A stretch of 64,000 bases of DNA from Fusobacteriales bacterium (GCA_020063625.1 JAICDD010000010.1:1-64000); one strand, 5' to 3'; shown: positions 33,627 through 44,004, numbered from the stretch's first letter. The notes: generated by a model from the sequence alone, not told the origin. Numbers and translations are program-made.

Positions 33627-34904
33627 ATGAAAAAATACTATTTTTTAATGGCACTATTAACAATATCAAGTTATAGTTTATCTCAAACTTATGTTACAAG
33701 TGATTTAAGCTATAATAATAGTTTTTTATCAACAGATAATTATTCAGAAAAAGATGGGGAGGTTAATTTAAAACTACAATTTAGTGATTTAACTTTAAAA
33801 TTTTCAAGTGATATTAAAAATAATAACAGTGAATATGATAGTTCTTTATCAATGATTTATAAAAAAGATATTGATAAAAAATCATCTGTATCTATTGAAT
33901 CAAAATTAGATACTGAAAGTGGAATGCAATTTTATGTAGATACAAATTCAAACAATACATATATAACACATAAAATTAATAATACTACTACATTAAATTT
34001 TTATCCATTTAATTTTGAAAATAATATTGGAAATGAATTAAAATCACTAGATGTAGCAACAGTAAATTATTTTAATGAAAGATATACTGTAATAAATGGA
34101 ACTACTAATTTACCGGAAATTACAACAAAATCTTTACCAGGAGTAACTTTTAATTATAAATTAGATGAAATGAAAAATATAACTTTTGGTATAGGAGCTA
34201 TTCAATATGACTCACCAGTAGATTTTGATATAGAAAATGCAACAATGCCTACAATTTGGCAAAAAAGAGTTGATATAGCTTATTTAGCTTCATTTAACTA
34301 TGATAATGAAATTAGTAAATTTAAAATCTCGTATATTTCACATAATGATAGTGAAAAAGCACATTCATTATTAAAATCATCTTCTTCAATAGAGATAGAA
34401 AAATATTTTAATAAATTTATATTAAATATAGAAGGTTTATATAGTGAAAATGGAGAATCACCATATTATCTTTCTAATGGAACATTTGCACAACAAGTAC
34501 CATATGAACCATTATATAAACAAAGCTGGGTAAATAAAAAAGATTATGGAGCTATAGCAAAAGCAAGTTATGAAATGAAAAATAATACACCATATGTAAA
34601 ATATGCATATTATGGAGAAAATTTTATATATGATGGAGAAAATTCAGCACATATATTAAGAACTTTATCTACTTCAAGTAATTATTTCAATACTTCAGAT
34701 TCTCATGGCGGATTACAAGTATTAACTGTTGGAAATAAATATACATATAAGAATGTATCAATTGAGCCGTATTATGAATACAAAAAAGCAAAAAATAATG
34801 TTTTTTCTACTAATGATGACTTAACTGCAAAAGAAGATGAAAGAGTTAATGATTTAACTAATACATCATCATCATATGGTATCAAAATAAATGTTAAATT
34901 TTAA
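33627..34904 (+). CDS. Probable outer-membrane beta-barrel protein
   Basis: The 425 residues have a signal peptide (MKKYYFLMALLTISSYSLS) and a body of alternating polar/hydrophobic strands. It ends in SSYGIKINVKF with a terminal Phe, as barrel proteins do. It may be a porin or channel for the products of the downstream nuclease and phosphatase. The ribosome binding site is odd: AAAGGAGG is 60 bp upstream, before a 12-codon hydrophobic reading frame (starting ATT) that stops in the same frame 15 bp before this ATG, so a lost or regulatory leader is possible. Confidence 0.7.
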   Translation: MKKYYFLMALLTISSYSLSQTYVTSDLSYNNSFLSTDNYSEKDGEVNLKLQFSDLTLKFSSDIKNNNSEYDSSLSMIYKKDIDKKSSVSIESKLDTESGMQFYVDTNSNNTYITHKINNTTTLNFYPFNFENNIGNELKSLDVATVNYFNERYTVINGTTNLPEITTKSLPGVTFNYKLDEMKNITFGIGAIQYDSPVDFDIENATMPTIWQKRVDIAYLASFNYDNEISKFKISYISHNDSEKAHSLLKSSSSIEIEKYFNKFILNIEGLYSENGESPYYLSNGTFAQQVPYEPLYKQSWVNKKDYGAIAKASYEMKNNTPYVKYAYYGENFIYDGENSAHILRTLSTSSNYFNTSDSHGGLQVLTVGNKYTYKNVSIEPYYEYKKAKNNVFSTNDDLTAKEDERVNDLTNTSSSYGIKINVKF

Positions 34905-34919
34905 TTTAGGAGGAGAAAA

Positions 34920-35741
34920 ATGTATAAAATAATTTATAAATTAATTATTATCAATCTAATTATTTTTTCGATATCTTTTTCAAAAGATTTTACTGAAAAA
35001 AATTTAGAAATGGAATCATATAAAGCTGTTAGTTGGATGCAAAATTCATCAGAATATAAATTGTTGTGTAATCAAGCTTTTAATATAGCAAAAGAAAATT
35101 TAAATAAAATAAAAAGTGAAAATAAAGGAAAAATGGCTGTTGTTGTTGACCTTGATGAAACTATGCTTGATAATTCACCTTATGCTGCATGGAGAATTTA
35201 TACTGGTAATGGATTTTCAAGTGATACTTGGAGTGAATGGGTAGCTGCAAAAGAAGCAAAAGCAATTCCAGGAGCTGTAGAATTTTCTAAATATGTAAAA
35301 GAATTAGGAATGAACATAATATATATTTCAAATAGAAGTGAAAGTGAACTAAAAGATACAATGTTAAATATGAAAAAACTTGGATTTGCTCAAGTAGATA
35401 AAAATCATATTTTCTTAAAAACTACAACTTCAGATAAAACTGCTAGAAGAGAATATATAGAAAAACTTGGATACGATATAGTAATGTTAATTGGAGATCA
35501 ATTAAGTGATTTTTCAAATATTTTTTATAATGCATCTAATAAAACTAGAAATTCTTTAGTAATTGAAAATAAAAATAAATTTGGAAATAATTGGATAGTT
35601 ATCCCAAATCCTAGTTATGGTGATTTTGAAAGTATAGGAATTACAAATGAATTTTATGTGAAAATAACTGGAGAAACTACTTCAAATTATGAAAAATCTA
35701 AACTTAGAGAATCTAGTTTAAATATATGGGATGGAGAATAG
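34920..35741 (+). CDS. Exported HAD acid phosphatase, lipoprotein e(P4)-like 5'-nucleotidase family
   Basis: The 273 residues have a signal peptide (IIFSISFS) and no lipobox cysteine. Catalytic motif I is VVVDLDETMLDNSPYAAW with D77 and D79, motif II lies in IIYISNRSE, and motif IV is LIGDQLSDF. The family removes phosphate from nucleoside monophosphates and NMN in the periplasm. It follows the barrel protein by 15 bp and precedes its own inactive paralogue. Confidence 0.9.
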   Translation: MYKIIYKLIIINLIIFSISFSKDFTEKNLEMESYKAVSWMQNSSEYKLLCNQAFNIAKENLNKIKSENKGKMAVVVDLDETMLDNSPYAAWRIYTGNGFSSDTWSEWVAAKEAKAIPGAVEFSKYVKELGMNIIYISNRSESELKDTMLNMKKLGFAQVDKNHIFLKTTTSDKTARREYIEKLGYDIVMLIGDQLSDFSNIFYNASNKTRNSLVIENKNKFGNNWIVIPNPSYGDFESIGITNEFYVKITGETTSNYEKSKLRESSLNIWDGE

Positions 35742-35750
35742 GAGGATATT

Positions 35751-36479
35751 ATGAAAAAAAATATATTATTAATAATTTTATCAATGTTTATTATTTCATG
35801 TAGTAATTTAGATAATAAATCAATAACAACTGAAAATACAATAAATCAGTTTAATAATAAAGATAGATTAGCATTACTTTGGACTCAAAAATCAGGAGAA
35901 AAAATTGCATTAAATTATCAAGTAATAAATAGTGTATTGAATAAAGTAGATGAAAATACAAAAAATGTATATATAGAACTAGAAGATGGAATATTTGATA
36001 ATACACCATATATAGCTTGGTTAATTGTTAATAATGAAGAAAATAGTTATGAAAATTATAAAAGATGGCTTCGTTCTGGAGATATGAAATTAAATATTGG
36101 AATAGATGAATTAATAAAAAAATTATCTAAAAAAGATATAAATATAATTTTTGTGACAAATTTAGATACTGAATTTTCACCTTTATTAAATAAAAATTTA
36201 AGAAAATATTCATTAAATAGATATGAAATAATATCAAAAGATAAAATGGATTTAGAAAATGAAAATTCTATATTTATTTCGTCAAATTTAGATTTTTATA
36301 CTACAAAAGATATTAATGATTTAAAAGTTTTAGCAAAAGAAGAAAAATTAATAAAAGAAAATATTGCAAATAAATATTTTATTCTTGCTAATCCAATATA
36401 CTCAAATTATATTGATTTAAATAATACAAAATTAAATAATTGGGAAGGTAGTAAAGAAGCATTAATTTTTAATTATTAG
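35751..36479 (+). CDS. Lipoprotein pseudo-phosphatase, inactive paralogue of the upstream HAD enzyme
   Basis: The 242 residues have a lipobox (FIISC). The fold aligns along the upstream acid phosphatase, but motif I DLDETMLDNSPYAAW is replaced by ELEDGIFDNTPYIAW, so both catalytic Asp are Glu (E76, E78), and the DQLSDF motif is lost (SSNLDFYTT). Loss of the nucleophile should abolish HAD chemistry. The conserved fold and operon position suggest a structural, binding or regulatory role for the active paralogue. The C-terminal IYSNYIDLNNTKLNNWEG still mirrors the active enzyme. Confidence 0.8.
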   Translation: MKKNILLIILSMFIISCSNLDNKSITTENTINQFNNKDRLALLWTQKSGEKIALNYQVINSVLNKVDENTKNVYIELEDGIFDNTPYIAWLIVNNEENSYENYKRWLRSGDMKLNIGIDELIKKLSKKDINIIFVTNLDTEFSPLLNKNLRKYSLNRYEIISKDKMDLENENSIFISSNLDFYTTKDINDLKVLAKEEKLIKENIANKYFILANPIYSNYIDLNNTKLNNWEGSKEALIFNY

Positions 36480-36491
36480 AAAGGAGGTATT

Positions 36492-37889
36492 ATGAAACGT
36501 AGTTTAAATCTAATATTTATAATATCAATATTATTATTAATAATTAGTTGTAATAAAGAATTGACTGTAACTCCAATAGATTCAAATGTTGATAGTATAG
36601 AATTAAATCTTGTAAATAATGCATATAATGAAAATGAAGCATTTATTGCTGATATTGAAAATGGAAATTTAGCTTCAAATCTAAATGATAGTGATAAATC
36701 AGAAGTTTTAACATATTTAAAAGATATTTCAAAAAAATATAGACAAATGATTATAAATAAAAAAGTTGATGTAGATTTATTGAGTGATATTGCTACTAAA
36801 CAAAACTTAGTAGCTTCAAAATTTACATCAAACTCTACTGAATATACAAAGCTTAATACTATAATAACATATACATCTGATGCAAAAAAAGAAATAGAAC
36901 CTCCAATAATTGTACTTACAGAAGTAGATCTTGGATTTAGTGATACATTAGGAAGTGGTGATTTATCTCAAACTGGTTGGTTAACAGAAGTAACAAAAGG
37001 AAATATTAATTGGAGTTCTAGTAGTGATTATAAAAATACATCTATTAGTGCATATAAATCAAGTGATAGTGAAAATGAAGCATATTTAATATCTCCAGTA
37101 TTAAATGTAACAGATAAATCATATGTAAGTTTAAATATAGAAGCAAAATATTATAATCATAGTGGATTAACTGTACTTATATCTGAAGATTTTAATGGAT
37201 ATGTCTCAAAATCTACATGGACTGATATTACAAATAATATTCAATTACCTGAAAAAAGTGAAACAATAGATACTGTGATTAATTTAGATAATTATGTAGG
37301 TAAAAAAGTAGTTATTGCATTTAAATATAATGGAAATGCAACAAATAGTGAAACGACTACTTATAGATTAAAAAACTTTAAATTTATAAAAAGACCTACT
37401 CTTGTTACTTTAGATAGTAATTATACAGAAGCATTAGGAGATAATAATTTTACTGATAGAGGTTGGTATAGTGTAGCAACTAAAGGAACAAGATATTGGG
37501 AAGGTAGTAGTAAATATAATAATACATCTATTAGTGCATATAAATCAAGTGATAGTGAAAATGAAGCATATCTAATATCACCAAATTTTGAAGTTAATAA
37601 TAATTGTGATTTATCAGTTTATATAGAAGCAGCCTATTATAGACATGAAGGATTAACTATACTTATATCTAAAGATTTTAATGGAGATATAGATAATGCT
37701 ACATGGACTAATTTATCAATGACTTTACCACATCCTAATATCGGTAAAACGGAATCAGTAACTTCTACTTTAGATTTAAGCTCATATAATGGTGAAACTA
37801 TTACTATTGCATTTAAATATAATGGAAATGCAACAAATAGTGAAACTACAACTTATAGATTAAAAGATTTTCAAATTACTTTAAAATAA
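36492..37889 (+). CDS. Lipoprotein with two tandem jelly-roll (choice-of-anchor J-like) domains
   Basis: The 465 residues have a lipobox (LLLIISC), a helical spacer (about 30-140) and two ~155-residue beta domains. Each domain contains TSISAYKSSDSENEAYLISP and ends IAFKYNGNATNSETTTYRLK. These stretches are identical between the copies, so duplication is recent or gene conversion is active. Such domains usually bind surface ligands or carbohydrate. A partner of the nuclease encoded next is a fair inference. The ribosome binding site is AAAGGAGG. Confidence 0.75.
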   Translation: MKRSLNLIFIISILLLIISCNKELTVTPIDSNVDSIELNLVNNAYNENEAFIADIENGNLASNLNDSDKSEVLTYLKDISKKYRQMIINKKVDVDLLSDIATKQNLVASKFTSNSTEYTKLNTIITYTSDAKKEIEPPIIVLTEVDLGFSDTLGSGDLSQTGWLTEVTKGNINWSSSSDYKNTSISAYKSSDSENEAYLISPVLNVTDKSYVSLNIEAKYYNHSGLTVLISEDFNGYVSKSTWTDITNNIQLPEKSETIDTVINLDNYVGKKVVIAFKYNGNATNSETTTYRLKNFKFIKRPTLVTLDSNYTEALGDNNFTDRGWYSVATKGTRYWEGSSKYNNTSISAYKSSDSENEAYLISPNFEVNNNCDLSVYIEAAYYRHEGLTILISKDFNGDIDNATWTNLSMTLPHPNIGKTESVTSTLDLSSYNGETITIAFKYNGNATNSETTTYRLKDFQITLK

Positions 37890-37946
37890 AAAATTGAAGA
37901 TTTATAATTAAAAAATAAACAATATACCTTAAAGGAGGTATTAAAA

Positions 37947-40532
37947 TTGAAAGTTTTAAATAAATTAATTTTAATTCTTTCACTATTATTAGCTTTTATT
38001 TCATGTAATAAAGATTTATCTCCTCTTATAAATGATAAATTAGAATTAAATTTGAGTAATAATAATAGTGAATACAATTCTACTCCAACAGCAAATCTTG
38101 TGACAGAAGCTATAAAAAATGAACTTGGAATAGATATAGTTTTTTATCCAGAATCAAATTTAAAAAATAATTCATTAAACTTAAATTTGGATTTAACTAA
38201 AACAGATATAAATGAAAGATTAATAGATAAAACAGAAAATGATATAAAATCTCTATATGATACAACGACTAATAAAGATTTAATTTGTATTTCATATATG
38301 AAAGGCTCTCAAATAAAAGATTTTATAAAAGAAAGAACTTTAAAAAATAATAGTATAGATGTACATACTAGTGGTATAGAGTATGATATTACAATAAAAG
38401 GTGGAGAAATACAAAATTATAATATTACTAGAGATGGAAAAACTTTTGATTTAGATAAACAATATAAAGTAGCATTTATATATTATGAATATGACTATAA
38501 ATCAAATTTTCCAGGATATTATTATGGAAATGGATTTAACTATTTAGAAGTACAAAAAACAGATAAAAAAGCAAGTGATTTAGTTATTGACTATTTAAAA
38601 AATAATAATAAATATAGTTTTTTAAATAAAATAAACTCTAAAGTAACTGTTATTGATAAAACTATTTCTGATGAAAATAAAATAATTCCTATATATAGTA
38701 TACAAGGAGAAAAATATAAATCAGAATTTACAGGAATTAATTTAAAAACTCGTGGAATAATCACTGCTTATATAGCAGATAGTTATAATAATGATTATGG
38801 ATTTTATATGCAAGATAAATATGGAGATAACAATGATTATACATCTGATGCAATATATGTAGAATTAGATAAAACAGTCTATAATAAATATTCTTCAATT
38901 ATCAAAGTAGGAAATCTTGTAGAAGTAGAAGGAAATGTAGATGAAACTTATACAGGAACAGGACTTACAAGAACATCATTAATATCAATAAATAAAATTA
39001 CTTTAAGAGAAAAAGATGTAACATTACCTACACCAATTGAATTAGGTGAAGGGGGGAGTAGAACTATACCAAATGAACATATTTCTACTTATAAAGGTAA
39101 TGTAAATCAAAGTTTAAAATTAAATTTAAATGATGGAATAGGATTTTGGGAAAGTTTAGAAGGAATGCTAGTTAAAGTAAAAAATCCTATTGTAACTGGA
39201 GCAAAAGGGGGAAAAAATAATGCATTAGAAAGTAAAGGATATTTTAATTTATTTGTAAAACCGAATAATGTATCAAATGAATATCAAGTTACACCATCAA
39301 ATGGATTAATAATTGATGTAGAAAAAAATGATTATAATCCTGAAATAATAAGATTAATTAATCATGCATACTATAATAAAAATGGTCAAAAACCAGGTGA
39401 TTCGAGTAGCTTTAAAAATGGTATATTTAATGTAGGAGATGAATTAGAAGATATAACAGGAATATTAGCATTTAATGTAAATACATTTGGTGATGGAGAG
39501 TATGATTTATTAATAAATGATTATATTACAGCTAAAACACCTAGAACATCATACACACCTTTAGCAGATAGACCAAAAGCAACTTTAATAGGTGATGATA
39601 CTCATTTAACAATAGCAACATTTAATGTAGAAAATATGTATGCAACTCATGAAAAAATACCTTATATAGCAGAAATTATAGCACAAAATATGAAATCACC
39701 AGATATAATAGTATTTACTGAGATTCAAGATAATAATGGCCCTGATAACTATGGAGAAGATGGTTCTCCAGTAGTTGATGCTGATGAGACTCTTACTAAT
39801 CTAATAAATAATATAGAAAGTAAAGGTGGAGCCACAGATTATAAATATATAAATATTAATCCATTAGCATATTTAGAAGGCGGAGAACCTGGAGGAAATA
39901 TTCGGGTAGCAGCTATTTATAGAGATACTAGAGTAGAATTTAATAAAAGAGGAGAGGCTGGTTCATTAGATCATGCAGGATTAGATGAAAATGGTGATTT
40001 AATATTAAATCCAGGTAGAGTTTATCCTCAAGAACCTATATTCAAAGGAACTCGTAGAAGTCTAGCAATGGAGTTTTATTTTAAAAATAATAAAATAGTA
40101 GTTATTGGAAATCATTTAAACTCTAAAGGTGGAGATGATCCATTATGGGGAGCAAAACAACCAGTAGTATTAAGTACAGAAGCTAAAAGAATAAAATTAG
40201 CTAAAATTATACATGGGTTTGTTCAAGAAATTTTATCAAAAGATGAAAATAAAAATATAGTAGTACTAGGAGATTTTAATGAATTTTATGCAGCAAATCC
40301 TATGAAAGTATTAAAAGGAAATATATTGACAAATTTAATAGAAACATTACCTTTTAATAAAAGATATTCATATAATTTCCAAGGAAATGCACAAGCAACA
40401 GACCATATCTTAATATCGAAAAATTTAAAAAATCATAACCCAGAAATAGAAATATTACCTATAAATACAGATTATATGGGACAATATTCAGATCATAATC
40501 CAGTAATATCAAGATATGAATTTAATAATTAA
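37947..40532 (+). CDS. Lipoprotein extracellular nuclease: 5'-nucleotidase C-like + OB-fold + endonuclease/exonuclease/phosphatase domain
   Basis: The 861 residues start at TTG after AAAGGAGG and carry a lipobox (LLAFISC). The order is a 5'-nucleotidase C-terminal-like domain (about 45-230), a YhcR-type OB-fold (about 240-360), a linker, and an endonuclease/exonuclease/phosphatase domain (about 555-861). The last has IATFNVENMY, VFTEIQDNNG, GNHLNSKGGDD, VVLGDFNEFYA and YSDHNPVIS. All expected catalytic residues are visible. It probably degrades extracellular DNA or RNA at the cell surface. It is the last gene of the operon and supplies nucleotides for the phosphatase. Confidence 0.87.
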   Translation: MKVLNKLILILSLLLAFISCNKDLSPLINDKLELNLSNNNSEYNSTPTANLVTEAIKNELGIDIVFYPESNLKNNSLNLNLDLTKTDINERLIDKTENDIKSLYDTTTNKDLICISYMKGSQIKDFIKERTLKNNSIDVHTSGIEYDITIKGGEIQNYNITRDGKTFDLDKQYKVAFIYYEYDYKSNFPGYYYGNGFNYLEVQKTDKKASDLVIDYLKNNNKYSFLNKINSKVTVIDKTISDENKIIPIYSIQGEKYKSEFTGINLKTRGIITAYIADSYNNDYGFYMQDKYGDNNDYTSDAIYVELDKTVYNKYSSIIKVGNLVEVEGNVDETYTGTGLTRTSLISINKITLREKDVTLPTPIELGEGGSRTIPNEHISTYKGNVNQSLKLNLNDGIGFWESLEGMLVKVKNPIVTGAKGGKNNALESKGYFNLFVKPNNVSNEYQVTPSNGLIIDVEKNDYNPEIIRLINHAYYNKNGQKPGDSSSFKNGIFNVGDELEDITGILAFNVNTFGDGEYDLLINDYITAKTPRTSYTPLADRPKATLIGDDTHLTIATFNVENMYATHEKIPYIAEIIAQNMKSPDIIVFTEIQDNNGPDNYGEDGSPVVDADETLTNLINNIESKGGATDYKYININPLAYLEGGEPGGNIRVAAIYRDTRVEFNKRGEAGSLDHAGLDENGDLILNPGRVYPQEPIFKGTRRSLAMEFYFKNNKIVVIGNHLNSKGGDDPLWGAKQPVVLSTEAKRIKLAKIIHGFVQEILSKDENKNIVVLGDFNEFYAANPMKVLKGNILTNLIETLPFNKRYSYNFQGNAQATDHILISKNLKNHNPEIEILPINTDYMGQYSDHNPVISRYEFNN

Positions 40533-40556
40533 TATATCTTTTAGTCTTTTAATAAT

Positions 40557-40588
40557 AAAACTGTCGGTTAACATTACCGGCAGTTTTT
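40557..40588 (+). terminator. Terminator of the nuclease operon
   Basis: AAAACTGTCGGT / ACCGGCAGTTTT, with one G-T pair, is followed by a T-run. Confidence 0.85.
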
Positions 40589-40621
40589 ATATTAAAAAGT
40601 ATATTTTATTATAAAAATCAA

Positions 40622-40653
40622 AAACGAGTTCTTTAATTTTAAAGAACTCGTTT
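40622..40653 (-). terminator. Terminator after the PBP1A gene
   Basis: The 13-bp stem AAACGAGTTCTTT / AAAGAACTCGTTT is of the same ACGAG/CTCGT type as at 14715 and 52877. Confidence 0.85.
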
Positions 40654-40678
40654 ATTTGTTTTCGTTTTATTGTATTTT

Positions 40679-42877
40679 TTAATCAAAAATATTTAAATTA
40701 TTTATTACTGTATCAATAGATTCTTCATCTGAATTTTTGATTTCGTTATCAATGTGAATATTATTATTAGTACTATTTTTAATATTATCCTCTTCTAATG
40801 ATTTAGGAAAAAATTTATCTAAACCATTTTTATATTTATTAGAATATTCAACAGGTTCATATCCTGTTTTAAATAAAGCTGTTCTTATACTATAACTTGA
40901 TTTATCACTTAGTAACCCATTTCTAGAATCAATATCTATATATTTTAATTCCTTTTCTTTTACTAAATTATCTAAAAATTCAAATTTTGTAGGTGTATAT
41001 ATACCTTCATCTATTAATCTTTGGACATATTGTCCCCAGATAGGTGCAGCAGCTCCTCCTCCTGTCATCCATCTACCCATTGGAGTGTTATTATCTCTTC
41101 CTAGATATAGAGTAGTAACAAAATCCGGAGTATATCCACTAAACCAAGCACTTCTAAATCCATTAGTAGTCCCTGTTTTACCTGCTTGGTCAATATATTC
41201 TCTTTTATTAGTTTTAGGATTTAGATATTTCACACGAGCAGCTTTACCAGAACCATTTTCAACTACATCTTTCATCATATGCACAAGCATAGCAAGAGCT
41301 GTATTATCAACTATTTTTTCTTTTTCAATATTATTTTCAAATAATACTTTTCCATATCTATTTGTTACTTTTGTAATGAAAATAGGCTTTACTTTATATC
41401 CACCATTTGAAAAAGGAATATATGCTTTTGCTAATTCAAATGGTGATAAGCTTAAACTTCCAAGTGCAATTGTTAGATTATAAGGTATTTCGGAAGTTAT
41501 ACCAAATCTTCTTGCTTCAGTAATTAAATTTTTAATACCTACTTTTTGTAATAAATTTATAGCAGGAATATTTCTAGAACGTTCCATAGCTTCTAATATA
41601 GTAATATTTCCTTCAAATGTTCCAGAGTAATTTTCAGGTTTCCAATCTCCAAATTCTAAAGGACTATCTTCAACAACTAAATTCATTTGATAATTATATT
41701 TTAATGCAGTATAGTATAAAAATGGTTTAAATGATGAACCTGGCTGTCTTAAAGCTTGAAAGGCCCTATTAAAGTTTTTACTTTTATAATTTTTACCACC
41801 AATAACAGCTTTTACATATCCTGTATTAGAGTCTATAGTAATAAGTGCACCATCTAAATCAGGATTATTTTTAAATATATTTGAATTTGTAAAAACATCT
41901 TCCGCTATCCTTTGCATACGAAGATCTAAAGTAGTATATATTTTCATTCCACCTTCATATATCTCTTTTGCTTCAAACATTTCAAATATTTTTTTATCAA
42001 CTAAATCGACAAAATCTGGTGCAATTAAACCTCTATGAGCTCTTCTATTTTTTAATATAATAGAAACATATGGGTTTTCTCTATCTTCATCAGTTGCTTT
42101 ATCTTCAAGTATGAATTTTACTTTTTTAGCATCATCATATTGCTCTTTTGTAATAAAACCAAATTTTAACATTTGATTTAAAATAAGATTTTTTCTTTTT
42201 ATAGCATTATCAAGATGTCTTATAGGTGAATATTTCGCAGGTCTATTTGGTACACCAGCAAGAAGTGCAGCTTCTGCAAGGTTAAGTTCATATAATTCTT
42301 TTCCTAAAAATACATGTGCACTTGTTTTTATACCATAAGCACCTTCACCAAAATATATTTCATTTAAATATTTTTCTAATATTTCATCTTTTGTATAATG
42401 TTTTTCTATTTCAATAGCTATAAGGGCCTCTTTTATTTTTCTCATTATTCTACGTTCATTTGTAAGAAATGCATTTTTTACTAACTGTTGAGTAATAGTA
42501 CTACCACCAGGAACATTTCTTTTTGCTAAGATATATTTAGGAGCCATTATAATAGATTTTATTACTCTAAGAGGGTCAAATCCATAATGTGTTCTAAAAT
42601 TTTTATCTTCAATAGCTAAAAATGCATTTTGAACTTCAATAGGAATCTCATTAATTTTTGCAATTTCTCTATTCTCTTTGTAAAATTTATCTATTATTTC
42701 TCCATTTATATCGTATATTATTGTTGGAATTATAGGGTCATACTCTTCAATAAGTTTTGTTATATCAGGTAAATCACTATATGCTTTATAAATTAAAAAA
42801 AATCCAAATCCAACAACACTTGAAAATGATATTATTAAAAATGATAGTATAATAGCTAATTTGTTAAACTTTTTCAT
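40679..42877 (-). CDS. mrcA: Class A penicillin-binding protein 1A
   Basis: The 732 residues comprise an N-terminal membrane anchor, a GT51 transglycosylase domain (AIEDKNFRTHYGFDP, then GGSTITQQLVKNAFL) and a transpeptidase domain. The latter has the active Ser in RQPGSSFKPFLYY and KTG in QAGKTGTTNGFRS. It polymerises and cross-links peptidoglycan in the periplasm. It starts 4 bp after rlmN, so the two form an operon. The last ~80 residues are Asn/Asp-rich and low complexity. Confidence 0.94.
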   Translation of the reverse strand: MKKFNKLAIILSFLIISFSSVVGFGFFLIYKAYSDLPDITKLIEEYDPIIPTIIYDINGEIIDKFYKENREIAKINEIPIEVQNAFLAIEDKNFRTHYGFDPLRVIKSIIMAPKYILAKRNVPGGSTITQQLVKNAFLTNERRIMRKIKEALIAIEIEKHYTKDEILEKYLNEIYFGEGAYGIKTSAHVFLGKELYELNLAEAALLAGVPNRPAKYSPIRHLDNAIKRKNLILNQMLKFGFITKEQYDDAKKVKFILEDKATDEDRENPYVSIILKNRRAHRGLIAPDFVDLVDKKIFEMFEAKEIYEGGMKIYTTLDLRMQRIAEDVFTNSNIFKNNPDLDGALITIDSNTGYVKAVIGGKNYKSKNFNRAFQALRQPGSSFKPFLYYTALKYNYQMNLVVEDSPLEFGDWKPENYSGTFEGNITILEAMERSRNIPAINLLQKVGIKNLITEARRFGITSEIPYNLTIALGSLSLSPFELAKAYIPFSNGGYKVKPIFITKVTNRYGKVLFENNIEKEKIVDNTALAMLVHMMKDVVENGSGKAARVKYLNPKTNKREYIDQAGKTGTTNGFRSAWFSGYTPDFVTTLYLGRDNNTPMGRWMTGGGAAAPIWGQYVQRLIDEGIYTPTKFEFLDNLVKEKELKYIDIDSRNGLLSDKSSYSIRTALFKTGYEPVEYSNKYKNGLDKFFPKSLEEDNIKNSTNNNIHIDNEIKNSDEESIDTVINNLNIFD

Positions 42878-42881
42878 AGAA

Positions 42882-43922
42882 TCACCTATTTTTTTGTCTT
42901 AATTGTCCGCAAGCACCATCAATGTCACTACCTTTTTCCTGTCTAAATGTTACATTAACTTTTCTTTCATTTTTTAAATATTCATAAAAACTTTTCATTT
43001 TGTTTTCATGAGGTCTTTCCCATTCTTTTCCTTCAACAGTGTTATAAGGAATTAGATTAAGAATATGGTCAAATTCATGCATTAAATCTGCTAATCCTTC
43101 CATATCACTACGACCAACATTAAAATTTTTAATCATTATGTATTCAAAACTAATTCTTCGTTTTGTCATACGTTGATATTCTTTTAATACAGTTATTAAA
43201 TCTTCTAATGGATATCTTTTGTTTATAGGAATAATTTTATCTCTTTTATCATTAAATACTGAATGTAGAGATATTGCTAATTCTATTTGAAGCTTTTCTT
43301 CCATTAATCTTTCAATTCCTGGAACAATTCCCGAAGTAGAAACAGTAATTTTTCTAATTGAAAAATCAAGTCCATTTTTATCAGTTAAAATTTTAATTGA
43401 TTTTATAAGATTATCAATATTTAAAAATGGTTCTCCCATTCCCATAAATACAATATTATTAATTTTAGAGTCTCTTTTTTCTAACCTTCTATTTAATGTA
43501 TAAACTTGATTTAATATCTCATGTACTTCAAGATTTCTTACAAATCCATCTATTCCAGTAGCACAAAAGTCACATTTAACAGGACATCCAACTTGAGTTG
43601 ATACACAGATAGTATATCTATCTTTATGTTTTAAAAGTACAGTTTCTATAGTTGTTTTATCTTCTAATTCAAACAAATATTTTTCTGTTCCATCAATTTT
43701 TGATATTTGTTGCTGTAATACATTAAATAAAGGAATATATGCTTTTTCAGCTAATAATTCTCTATTTTTTAATGAAATATTTGTCATTTCATCTATTCTT
43801 CTTATAAGTTTATTATGTAGCCAAGAATATATCTGTTTTACATTAAATTTTTTAAAACCTAGTTCTAATAAAAATTTTTCAAGTTCATCATATGATGCGT
43901 TTAATAAATTAAATTTATTCAA
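42882..43922 (-). CDS. rlmN: Dual-specificity RNA methyltransferase RlmN (radical SAM)
   Basis: The 346 residues have the radical SAM cysteines C113, C117 and C120 (GCPVKCDFC), MGMGEPFLN, and the C-terminal GACGQLR containing the methyl-carrying Cys. It methylates C2 of A2503 in 23S rRNA and A37 of some tRNAs. It starts at TTG after AAGGAG and heads the operon with PBP1A. Confidence 0.96.
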   Translation of the reverse strand: MNKFNLLNASYDELEKFLLELGFKKFNVKQIYSWLHNKLIRRIDEMTNISLKNRELLAEKAYIPLFNVLQQQISKIDGTEKYLFELEDKTTIETVLLKHKDRYTICVSTQVGCPVKCDFCATGIDGFVRNLEVHEILNQVYTLNRRLEKRDSKINNIVFMGMGEPFLNIDNLIKSIKILTDKNGLDFSIRKITVSTSGIVPGIERLMEEKLQIELAISLHSVFNDKRDKIIPINKRYPLEDLITVLKEYQRMTKRRISFEYIMIKNFNVGRSDMEGLADLMHEFDHILNLIPYNTVEGKEWERPHENKMKSFYEYLKNERKVNVTFRQEKGSDIDGACGQLRQKNR

Positions 43923-44004
43923 TTTTTGACACTCCTTCTTTTATTTGTTTCCTCTTATTTTATCATAAAAACATTACTTATACAATTTAAATATATTAAA
44001 CAAA

